Assembly: GCA_001600415.1 (NCBI GenBank)
Contig: BCJX01000002.1
Coordinates: forward strand, 62,001-126,000
Direction: 5' to 3'
Length of the DNA stretch: 64,000 nt
From: Pascua guehoae
Lineage: Eukaryota > Basidiomycota > Tremellomycetes > Trichosporonales > Trichosporonaceae
Shown here: positions 33,142 to 42,442 of the stretch, in pieces
Numbering within the stretch: position 1 is the first letter of the stretch
Layout: each line of letters starts with the position of its first letter
The notes under the pieces: generated by a model
Databases searched by the model: none
The model's input: only the letters and a program-made list of their open reading frames with translations
Told to the model about the DNA's origin: nothing
Translations under genes and position numbers: made by a program

Positions 33142-34537
33142 GTAGCTAGAACCTGATGGACCCGACGCGTAGACCACCCCAAATTCTCAACCAAAGCCCC
33201 AAAACTGGCTTGCTCCCTTGGCCCTCCTTACACACAATTTCCACATAGAGGCCTCCCAGTCTTCTTCTTTCGCCATCCATTTTCGTTTACGCCAGTTCCG
33301 TTATCTTGACCACCGGGTGCCAAATGGCCCTCACAGGACCATCACCCGCGGGTCCGAAAGTCGGCATTCATAACTTTCCCGCCAGGTATGATGGTAGCGG
33401 GAAAAGTTGACAGGAGCTGCGAGTGTGACCGGCGGCCATGAGGTGGTGACGCGTTGGTGGTATCCGTTGATCGCGTCGATGCATGGGACGCAGAGGCTCC
33501 ATGGGGAATAATGCCACTGCGGAACCGAGGTAACTCAAAAGGATCCGACGACAAGTGCCTGGCAACAATGCGGATGTGGCAGCTTCCGCCAGGGCGATTG
33601 GCGTTCCGCCTGTGCGGCCGACGCCGCCAAGCACTGCGGCATATTGCTCAATGCGCGTTGTCATTGTCCCCGATGACGAACTGGACTGGATGCAAGTACA
33701 TGCGTTTCCTATGCCGTCCGGCACAGTGGTGGCAGAGCACGGTACGCGTCTCCTGTGGGGCGGCTTGTGGTGCGGATTACCTGTTCCTCTTGGGGTTGCC
33801 GTTAGTGCCAACACACCCGGGGAGTTCCCCGATATGTAGTACTCTTGAGTATACTTTTGGCATGGAATGGTTGGGCAAGTCGGACAGCTTGATCAAGGCC
33901 CATTGCCGAGAGAAACTCTGGCCATTGGACAATATTTGGAGGTCGCGCTCGCTATTTTGCTCATCCAAACATAAACAGACCAGCATGAGCGGTTTACTTC
34001 TAGCTCATCTCTGGTGACAAAGACAAGACAACCTGCAAAAAGTTACTCTCCGAAATGGCTGCCAAGGCAAACAGACATGAAACTCGGGCACGAAGGAGCA
34101 GATGGCACGCCGGATAGAAACGACGGGCTTTCTGTACTACGAGACCCCTGACATGGCATTTTTAGACCCGCGTGCACGTCCAGGTCAGAACGCGCGGTTT
34201 TACGCGTTGTGAGCGGGTACCGTGAAGGTTATCGTTGCCGTCTCGGCGGCCGTAAAGAGTGAATTTAAGATGTCCCGCACTCGCGGCCCGACAACATGCC
34301 AAGACAGCCCCATTATTTTCAACCCCACATGTTGGACTCAAGCACCGCCCCCTTCTCCAAGGCGCCTCGACGCGTTTTTGGCATAGCACAGTCCTGAAGA
34401 ACCTTTCTCCGACCTACCTGGGCTTTGAGAATAAGTTCGCTTCCTGAACGTAAGCCCTGGATGAGGATGAATCAACATATACATTTGTCAGTCACTTCTC
34501 TTCCTCTAGATTCTCTTACCCCAGAGCCACGCCCACC
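33142..34537. other. Intergenic between two divergent paralogs
   Basis: About 1.4 kb. No exon chain seen. Probably carries both promoters. Confidence 0.45.
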
Positions 34538-35727
34538 ATGCCTCTGTAAGTCGACAGAACACTGTCGGCCGGAATATACCTGCCCGCATAGCTAACGAAC
34601 ACACGCGCAACCCTCTCAAAGCACGCATGAGCATCCGTGATCACTGGGACAACCCAGAGTGCCAATTGCAGGAGAACATCAACAAACTCAAGACGGTGAT
34701 GGGCTCCAACGTGGATATCAACCCCGACTGGGAAATGCTCCTCGCAGAACTTCAATCCAGCCAAAGCGACGTCGTCCTCAAAGTTGTGGACTACGTCCTT
34801 ATGTGGCTGCGGGCTGCTATTGATCTCCTCGAACCCAGAGGAGACATCCCGAATGACCCCTGGTCGGACATGGTGATTGACAAGGTCGCCGAAGCCGGCA
34901 ATACTCTAAGAGTATTCATCGATGTGCGTGCTATGTACAGGTACGTTCGGAAAGTCGTGGGACAATTACGCGCTCGAGCCTGGCATAGCGGTACCACAAC
35001 AACTTTCTGAACCAACCTGTAAAGAATCTCAGCCGCTAACCTCTGAGGTTGGCAAGGCGAAAGGGCCCACGACGAAGTGGTCTGACCAGATGGGTGGATT
35101 CACAATCACGCTACCCAAGAAGCTGTCAGAGAAGGCGACCTCATGGCTGTACAAGGAAGAACTCCTCGCGGCGTTCGACATGGAACCGCCTCGGCATCAA
35201 CTCCTACTCCCGGTACTACTTGCGAACCCCCCGCTCTGTCCTCTGCATCATCCCATCCGTCGCCAACTTTTTGGGGTCTTCCGAAGCAGAGTGCGTACCT
35301 CCCCGAAACGCTGCCTTCACTCGCATCCCTAGAACGCCCCGACCTCCTCCTCCGGTCCCCCCCGTACTACCTCTCCATCTTTGGTGGCGGCACCGAGATT
35401 GAAGTGCAGTCTACCCATTCACCAACTCTGGAATTGCTCGCAGAGTATCTCCAGAAGTGGTGCAGTACCGACCACCATCAAACAGACAAACCCCCGCTCG
35501 TCAACTTCGAGCTCAAGCAGAGCCCCTTTGCGCGCGGAGAGTACTATGACCGCCTGCTGCTCCGGGACGAGAGGCACACCCGCGTTGTTCTCCGGGGATC
35601 CACGGCGCATGAGCGTTCTCTCGCCCCTGGGATCTTGTTGCACCTTGCAGAGCGCCTGGGGTATGTGCTCGTGGACGCCCAAGGTGGGTGGACGTTCCGC
35701 CGCGACCAGAAATTCCGAGAGCGATGA
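34538..35727 (+). pseudogene. Paralog B of the unknown two-module family, reading frame apparently broken
   Basis: A tiny first exon (34538-34545) joins in frame to 34632 onward, giving MPLIRDHWDNPECQLQENIN and then a module ending DIPNDPWSDM and NTLRVFID. This parallels paralog A (RDRWDP, AADRLESRDFPKDEM, EITLRIVD). A second module follows but is spread over three frames. MGGFTITLPKKLSEKATSWL then YKEELLAAFD is in one frame. NRLGINSYSRYYLRTPRSVL up to FLGSSEAE is in the next. YLPETLPSLASLERPDLLLR to the stop at 35727 is in the third. Each switch is equivalent to one extra base (near 35178 and 35288), and no intron fits. Either the gene is decaying or the assembly has two indels. Intron ends downstream of 34923 or 34940 are uncertain. 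Confidence 0.5.
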
Positions 35728-36340
35728 GGCTTCCCAACGCTTCCCGCGTGATTAGTGGTCCTTTAATGCAATTTGCAGAGTCAAAAGTAGTCAATGCGCG
35801 TCACTATTTTGTGATGTTGTCGATGAATTTCAAGACGTGAAGCTTTTCAAACAACGCGATACTCACGAACAAGTGATCATAGCGGTTTGCACATGGTGCC
35901 TACATGTCATTGTGGCGTAAAACGCGTCCCGACCTTGCATCTCCCAGCCCATCAGCCGGTGCCAAGGTGCAAGTGGGATGCACTGCTGAGACTCCAGGCT
36001 CGTCACTGGTTATGATCCCATGGGCCTTTGACGGGCGGATAATAAGCGAGGCTGGTATTCAGGTAGCGAGTAATGTTCGATAGTGTCCAGCGGGGGCGCG
36101 CGCTGGTTGCTCGAATCTCCATTGGGACTTGTTAGTGGAGCACGCTGGTAACCAGTCGCGACTAGCCGACGAGCCGACGAGTGCGATTTGTGACGGACGT
36201 GGAGATTGGATCCATGTCCGCTTGCTACTGTACTTCCCCGTGGGGTTGTGTGGGAACTTGCATTCCAGGCTGGCTTCGTCAACTCTACTCAACCAACCTC
36301 ACACAACAGCGCACAGGTCGCCTCGCCACACGACTTCGAC
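35728..36340. other. Intergenic, no gene seen
   Basis: About 600 bp upstream of the F-box-like gene's leader ORF. No coding segment supported. Confidence 0.5.
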
Positions 36341-36436
36341 ATGCTCGACATCCCCGACGCGCTCGACGGCCCTCTTGGTGACTTAGACCCTATTTTATCA
36401 TTGTCATTCACCCCGAGCCTGTCATCCCCGCCATGA
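36341..36436 (+). promoter_or_regulatory. Upstream ORF overlapping the next start codon (ATGA)
   Basis: A 31-codon ORF (MLDIPDALDGPLGDLDPILS and 11 more) ends with TGA at 36434-36436, which overlaps the ATG at 36433-36435 of the F-box-like gene. An ATGA overlap allows termination-reinitiation, so the ORF may control translation of the main frame. Alternatively it is part of an unsplit N-terminus I could not join. Confidence 0.45.
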
Positions 36437-37575
36437 CCGTCGCCATCGACCACACGGCGTATCCACACCTCATCGACAAGGTCTTTCACTTTGCCCCTCC
36501 CGAGTCACTCACATCGTTGCGACCCGCGTCCCGATCATTCAAGCAGCGTGTCGACTCGATTCTACTGAGTCACGTCATCCTCGACCTGACCGCAAACCCA
36601 CCAACGCTCGCAGGTCGTGGAGGATGGATCGGGAGAGGCCGAGCCCCTCACTATGCAGCCTGCTCGTGTTGCAACGCCGACTGCAGCCATGATGGCGGCC
36701 CTGCGGACAGCGATGATGACCAGAGCGGCTACGAATCAATTGGCGACGCCTTCCTTGACGGCTTGGGCCTGGATGATCGTCTAAACGAGTGTCGCAAACC
36801 CCCGCCACGCGTTGTGCACTTCTTCCGCCTCCTGCGTTATGGTCGTAAATCGTTCGACCTCGCGGCGGTCAAAACTATCGACCTCAAGGTAGAGTGGTTG
36901 GACAAGCGGACCGTCAAGAACCTGCGCGCTGCTTTCCCCAACGTCCGCACGCTCCGTGTACACGACCCGTATCCTTGCGACGCGTCTGACACGTTTCCTC
37001 TCCTCACGTACCCGTTGGATACGCACGTCGCTTTCGTGCGTCCACTTGGACATGACGGCCGCTACATCACTCCACCGGTCCCCAAGGGCGTGCGCAAGGT
37101 TGTTGTCAACTTGAACATCAATCCATCCGACCCGATCATCACTACCGAGTCCGAAGACGCGTTTTCGTGGCCCACAGCACTCAAACACTATGTCGTCATC
37201 TTCACGCCCACCCCGATGCCCCTCTTTCCGGGAGGATCGGCCTTGCCACGACGTCCGCGACACGGGTCACACGAGTGCATGTTGTGGGGCTTGACACCAG
37301 AAATTGTCGGGGGCCTCGCCCGCACCGGCGGTCGTATTAGGTATACCTTCGTCGGCGTGCTTGAGATTCATCCGACGTGTTTCGGACTACCCGCCAACAC
37401 TAGCAAGCAACATCTCAAGTCCGAGATCCTCGCGCCGATTATACGCCAAACTCGACACGAAAACCCGTTTGCGTCATGGACACGCCGTCTCCCTGAGATT
37501 ATCACATTTGCATCGTTGGAAGAGTATCGCGCGTCTATCCCAGCCGACCAGTTTGCTCTCGAGACGATAATGTAG
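36433..37575 (+). CDS. F-box-like protein of unknown target
   Basis: A single exon of 380 codons. The N-terminal about 50 residues (HTAYPHLIDKVFHFAPPESL, then TSLRPASRSFKQRVDSILL) have the degenerate F-box pattern: a hydrophobic helix, PPESL, then an LR..S..F/V.. helix ending in a buried strand. The remainder has hydrophobic strand-turn segments (AVKTIDLKVEWL, AAFPNVRTLRVHDPYP, GVRKVVVNLNINPS) like the LRR-type tails of fungal F-box proteins. A short CSCCNADC cluster followed by an acidic loop (DSDDDQSGYES) interrupts the tail. F-box proteins recruit substrates to SCF ubiquitin ligases; that role is inferred for this weak match. Intron absence is unusual among the genes of this window. Confidence 0.75.
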   Translation: MTVAIDHTAYPHLIDKVFHFAPPESLTSLRPASRSFKQRVDSILLSHVILDLTANPPTLAGRGGWIGRGRAPHYAACSCCNADCSHDGGPADSDDDQSGYESIGDAFLDGLGLDDRLNECRKPPPRVVHFFRLLRYGRKSFDLAAVKTIDLKVEWLDKRTVKNLRAAFPNVRTLRVHDPYPCDASDTFPLLTYPLDTHVAFVRPLGHDGRYITPPVPKGVRKVVVNLNINPSDPIITTESEDAFSWPTALKHYVVIFTPTPMPLFPGGSALPRRPRHGSHECMLWGLTPEIVGGLARTGGRIRYTFVGVLEIHPTCFGLPANTSKQHLKSEILAPIIRQTRHENPFASWTRRLPEIITFASLEEYRASIPADQFALETIM

Positions 37576-38234
37576 GCAGAGCCACGATGGGTTGTGGGAG
37601 AAGTTAGTCGCTTCGGAAGGGATGCCTCTGACACGCGCAGTACGCAGGCGTATCTGATGCAACACCATTGTGCTGCAGCATTCTGTCAGGCTGCACCCTA
37701 AAATAACCCGTGCTGTCTCGTTGACACCCGATAACCCATAGTCACGTGCTCCTACGTTCTGGGACCGTTGATCGAGCAGTGGCGCAGTGGGCCATTTGGA
37801 CCGACGACAAATTGGGGTGCCGCAAGCCAGACTGCGTGATCTTATCGCCATCGTCCTGCCCATCGCAATTGACGGTGTGTTTTGGGCCCTTCTACAATTC
37901 TGCTTCGGCGTTCGGCGAGTGCGCAGCTAGACCTGAATTGGTTCCAATGTTATCAGGCCCCCCGCTCTTGCCAAAATGACATCACCAAGTTGAAACTGCG
38001 GGCTTACCCCGCGGCACCAGACGAGTTCCGTCCTGATCGGACCAGGAGCTTGGCAGGGTGCCTGGTGAGATTTATTTTGGGTGCACGCAACACATGGTTG
38101 TTGAACCATGTGGTGCAACCAGCATGGTGGTGCTGCAACGATAGCGAGACACAGAGTTTGCAGAGCAGCGCTTAAGATGTGTCGCCTGCCCCTCCTAACG
38201 TCCCCCTAACAACACTCTCGTTCACATAACGATC
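37576..38234. other. Intergenic and promoter of the NCS1 permease
   Basis: About 660 bp, no gene seen. Confidence 0.5.
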
Positions 38235-40242
38235 ATGTCCTATAAAGACGAGGCGGACCTCGAGTACGCAGGCTACAACCAGACGGTCCACGCCGCGGAT
38301 GTGCACGACGGCGAGCTCGCGCACAAGAATCCCCTCTTCCGGGCCTTCCGCGGTCTGTTCAACCACGGTGTCGAGGCCCGCGGTATCGAGCGTGTGCCCG
38401 AGGACGAGCGCGATGGGACCCACACGATCGGCCTGCTTGTAATGTGGTGGAGTGTCAACTGTGTTGTGTCGACGTTTCCAATTGGGGTGAGTGAGGATTC
38501 ATTGCTCTTGGTTGTTAAAGCAGTGGACCGGCGTATCACACAACTCACCAGTCAACGATGCCGAAGACGGTGGACGGGAGACAGAATGTAAGGCAATATA
38601 CTGACACCACAGCTCCTCGCACAAGCCTTCTTCACACTCTCGTTTCGTTCTGCCGTGGCCGCCATTGTCTCTTTTACGGCGATCGGTGCTGCGTGCTGCG
38701 GCTTTGTCGCAACCCTCGGTCCAAAGACTGGCCTTCGCACAATGGTGATCTCACGATACTCTGTCGGCATGGTCGGCGGCACAATCTTTGCCATCTTCAA
38801 CATCCTCACGCAGCTGGGCTTTTCGTGCACGGCTGTCATTCTTGGCGGCCAGATCCTCACAAACGTGAGCAATCAAAAGCTGCCTCTCGAAGCATCGATC
38901 GTCATTGTCGGCTTCCTTGCACTCGTCCTTTGCTTTATTGGCTACAATGGTGCGTTTAGGACCCTCCGCCCCGCCCCAGTTGCGTCGATACTAATACTCC
39001 AGCCGTACACTATTGGGAACGCTACGCTTGGATTGTTCAATTCATTTTCTTCTGCTGCATGCTTGGCCTTGCGGGAAAAGAGGGCTTCCAGATCCGCGCC
39101 CAAGAGGCAAAGCAGGACAAGGGCAAGCTGTTCGCTGGCGACTTTCTGAGCTTTGGCGTGAGTTTTCGCAATGAGGGGAGGAGCCACAACTGACTCGGCA
39201 GGGTATTGTCTTCTCCTCGTCTGCGGGCTGGGCACCTATCGCTGCCGATTTCAACTGCCGTCTCCCGGCGAACATTAACCCGTGGAAAGTCTTCTTCATG
39301 ACCTGGTTTGGTCTCATGGTGAGTTGGGTCGAGGATATGCACAGTTGGTGTGGCATGTGTCTCCCCAGAAGACCCATGCTGATGACAGGTACCCCTCCTT
39401 TTCATCGAGATTTCGTCCGCAGCCATCATGACCGTCCCTGCATACTCGGCCGCGTTCGAGGAGGGCGACGCGGGTGGGGTGCTCCAGGAAGTCTTCCGTC
39501 CGTGGGGCGCTGGAGGCAAGTTCATCATGACAGTCATGTCCTTTTCAATCATCTCCAACTGCACACCCAACACGTACTCGGCCGCACTGTCTTGCCAGAC
39601 GCTCCTGCCGGTCTTCCAAAAGGTCCCGCGTGCAGTGTGGTGTGTCCTCATGTTCTTGATCTACAGTGAGTACAAATCTAGACGTGGTGGTTTCTGCTCT
39701 TGCGTTGTCCGCATATGAGGATTGTACATGGCCAAGGCATCAGCTTGGGCTATTGGAGAACGATTAAAAGCTGACTTGCAGCCGCTGCCGCCATCGGAGG
39801 CCGTGAACACTTCTCCGAGGTGCTCAGCAACTTCCTTTCCATCCTTGGATGTGAGTACTGCATACCTGCACTCTACACTTCCTAGCCAACCACATTCACC
39901 TTCCCGCTAGCTCCTCCTCTGACCTCAGACTGGATCGCCTTCTTCATCGTCGTCGTATTCGAGGAATATTTCCTCTTCCGCCGCGGCCGTCGCGGCCTTG
40001 GCTTCGACTTTAGCGTGTACAACTCTCTACGCGGCCTGCCCATTGGCGCAGCGGGCATCTTTGCGTGCTGCTGTGGTGCGGCCCTCGCCATCATCTCCAT
40101 GGCGCAGGTGTGGTACATTGGGCCCCTGGGCAAGGTGTTTGGGCCGTATGGCGGCGACCTGGGCTTTGAGATGAGTGCGGCTGCGACGGCGATTATGTAT
40201 CCGCCACTGCGGTGGTTGGAGATTCGGTACACTGGGCGGTAG
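38235..40242 (+). CDS. NCS1-family purine/cytosine permease (Fcy2-like)
   Basis: Seven exons (38235-38486, 38613-38949, 39003-39157, 39202-39318, 39389-39665, 39782-39850, 39929-40242) give 506 aa, the expected size. The N-terminus carries GVEARGIERVPEDERDGTHT, the typical Fcy2 leader (GIERV.P..R). Then WWSVNCVVSTFPIG, GPKTGLRTMVISRYSVG in helices 2-3, IVFSSSAGWAPIAADFNCRL (the conserved GWAP.ADF block), NCTPNTYSAALSCQT and, near the C-terminus, REHFSEVLSNFLSILGYW and FEEYFLFRRG. These are family signatures. Known role: plasma-membrane H+-coupled uptake of cytosine, adenine, guanine or hypoxanthine; the precise substrate is not readable. The ATG follows a CA-rich leader and is the first in frame. 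Confidence 0.94.
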
Positions 40243-40532
40243 GAGGTTGGTTGTCGGCTTGGCAGGGTTGAGGTTTTTGTGTGGAATTGTTATGCACTTG
40301 AGTAGTGAAGCTAATCACACTGGTCGTAGCGATGTGGTGACGCGTTGCAGCTGAACTCTGACCCCGTTCTTGCGGCGATTTTGGGGATTAGGAGGTGTCG
40401 TCGGTCCCTGTCATTGCCACCTCTATAAACTTACGACCCCTCTCCGAGTACTTTCGCTTCCTCGCCACCTTCGCCATGCCTCTCGTCCTCATGCTCGTAC
40501 TCATGCTCGTACTCATGCTCGTACTCAAAAAG
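40243..40532. other. 3' intergenic with tandem repeat
   Basis: The permease 3' region, then three copies of TCATGCTCGTAC (about 40488-40527) next to the terminator of the minus-strand tRNA-Val. Confidence 0.6.
40488..40527. repeat. 12-bp tandem repeat, about 3 copies
   Basis: TCATGCTCGTAC repeated head to tail, ending right at the T-run terminator of tRNA-Val. Confidence 0.8.
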
Positions 40533-40622
40533 TGACGTTTGACAGGGTCGAACTGCCGACCTCATGCGAAGCCCGAGGATCTCGTGTTAAGCATGCGCTC
40601 TAACCAACTGAGCTAAATCGCC
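40533..40622 (-). tRNA. tRNA-Val (AAC), intron-containing
   Basis: A-box TTTAGCTCAGTTGG. Anticodon stem CATGC/GCATG with loop TTAACA-(intron of about 16 nt)-C, anticodon AAC. T-arm with TTCGACC. The acceptor GGCGATT/AAACGTC has one mismatch, shared with the second tRNA-Val at 49.5 kb. A five-T terminator follows. Confidence 0.88.
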
Positions 40623-40968
40623 TCTCTTACAGGACTTGCGATCCCCCGGCCTCCGCAGTGGACCGAGGGTGGTATTGTTGTTTGTCTGTACTCCAGATGC
40701 CATCCGTACCAAGGTTGATGACCACAACGATGATGATGATGGAGTGCCAACTCTGTCGACGAGTTGTGACCCAAGTTGTGGGATATCCTGCTGCCTCGGG
40801 ATTATGGATAACTTGCGAACCTGTGAGGCATTCCCTCTAACAAACCGAGCTATCGCCATGGTTTGTTGATGTGGCACGACGTTATTACCACAGTCCGTTA
40901 AGACTTTACAGCATGAGCCGCGGTCAGTGTAAGGTCTCTGACGCAACAAGCCCGACCACATTCGTCAA

Positions 40969-41069
40969 GTCTGAATAGTCTAGTCGGTTAGGGCGTGGGT
41001 CTCATACGCTGTATGAGCCTCGAACGAGGCAGCGATCCCAAAACCCGAGTTCGATTCTCGGTTCGGACA
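40969..41069 (+). tRNA. tRNA-Met (CAT), probably elongator, intron-containing
   Basis: Acceptor GTCTGAA/TTCGGAC. Anticodon stem TGGGT/TCCCA with the T-T top mismatch also known from yeast elongator tRNA-Met. Loop CTCATA-(about 28-nt intron)-A. T-arm CCGAG-TTCGATT-CTCGG, discriminator A. T-run terminator at 41073-41077. The intron itself can fold through GCCTCG/CGAGGC. Confidence 0.85.
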
Positions 41070-41214
41070 TGATCTTTTTGGAGGTCTAGATAGTGAGTAG
41101 AGACGGCTGTTGTTGTTGCAAAAGTGTGCTATTGTCTAGGTCTACTTAAACTAGTCTTACACTTCATTGTCCAAAGGTGTTCGTTAAACGTATGTCCGTC
41201 ATAACGATTGTCCC

Positions 41215-42268
41215 TTAAAACGACTGCACGATGAAACCGCCATCCACCATTGTCTGGTTACGCCCGGCTGTCGCACACCTGCCGTCCCGTAGCACCCAGC
41301 CCCGTCGACACGACCCCACCACACACTCTCCAGCCTTGCAATCGACGAGGTTGACGCCTGGGAGACCAGCACAGTCGACACTCTCGTCGGTGCCGGGGCA
41401 CCCGCCGCACGCCTCAATGTGGCTGCTGGTGTCGAGGCACTCGAACCCTCGGGCCGTGTAGCAGCGCTCTTCTCCCTTGCGTGGGCACAAGTCCAACGAC
41501 CGCCGCCGGGGAATATTCGAGGGGCAGTCCTGCGTCGACGGGACGCAGCTCTGTCCACAAGCCTTGTAGCCAGTGTTACACGTAAAGCCGCAGCCACACG
41601 TAGCTGGCTGAAAGTTGGCTGCGGGCCACGTGCACGACGAGTAGTAAATGGGCGAGAGCTGTCATTAGTTAGGGGTCATGATGGTGGGGAGCATGATACT
41701 TACTGCACCGGCAAAGTAGCTGAGGATGGAATTGACACATTGGGCCGACCCAGCAGGGACCTGGATCTGCAGCGTGCACATTTGGTTACCCCATTCGCCG
41801 TCGACGTATTGGGTCACCGTGTTGGTGGTGATGGCGGCGGACACGCGGGCGACCATTTCAGAGGTCCACTGGCCGTTTTGCCAGCACCACCCGTCGGGGT
41901 TCCCCTGGGAAGCACCGCCAAAGAGGACTGGCTGTGGGTGTCAGTGTGAATTACCAGAAAATGACCATGAGCGAGCCAGAGTTGGCACAGCTGCATGAAC
42001 CCTACTCCGTGTGACCATACCCCCAACGTCACATTCTGCGGAAACTAACCTTGGGCTCATTATTGTTTAGGTTGTACCAGTTCCACACCATGCCGAAACA
42101 GGTGCATTGGGTCCCGATGATTGCTCGTCGCTCGAGTGCCGAACGCGCCTCCAAGTACTCGCCGTGTGACCCCGAGACATATCCGGTCGGAGAACGTGGG
42201 CCCACTTTGGGGTGGGCAAAGACACCAGCAACGGCGGCGACCAAGAAAAGAAGATGAGCTGGGCGCAT
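41215..42268 (-). CDS. Secreted cysteine-rich protein with PriA-like C-terminus
   Basis: Three exons (42268-42050, 41931-41704, 41658-41215) give 891 nt, 296 aa. A signal peptide (MRPAHLLFLVAAVAGVFA) and a KR-poor propeptide lead to a first Cys-bearing domain (GTQCTCFGMVWNWYNLNNNE to QCVNSILSYFAGA). A second, denser domain follows: TCGCGFTCNTGYKACGQSCV, then RCYTARGFECLDTSSHIEAC, GGCPGTDESVDC, AGLPGVNLVDCKAGECVVGS and CRRGWVLRDGRC. That C-terminal pattern is shared by many basidiomycete secreted proteins sometimes annotated as PriA-like. Its function is unknown, and cell-wall or extracellular location is likely. A TATAAAAGATC element lies near 42431-42442, and the start was chosen at the Met of the signal peptide, not the longer upstream frame. 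Confidence 0.83.
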
Positions 42269-42430
42269 GGTCGGTAGCGGGGCGAGGACCCCAGAGGAGA
42301 GTGTGAAAAGAGTGGGGGGAGCTGGAAAGGGATAGAGTCGACGAGGACTTTGAAGGGGTGTGCGGGTGGGTGTCGGGTGCGCGTCCTTGCTGATGAGATA
42401 TCCAGTGCTGGAGAAAACGACCGCGACTGT

Positions 42431-42442
42431 AGATCTTTTATA
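42431..42442 (-). promoter_or_regulatory. TATA box of the secreted Cys-rich gene
   Basis: TATAAAAGATC on the minus strand about 165 bp upstream of the ATG. Confidence 0.45.

Noticed and set aside
40370..40603. ORF with ARTHARTHART repeats
   Set aside because: Produced by the 12-bp tandem repeat and by reading through the tRNA-Val gene on the other strand.
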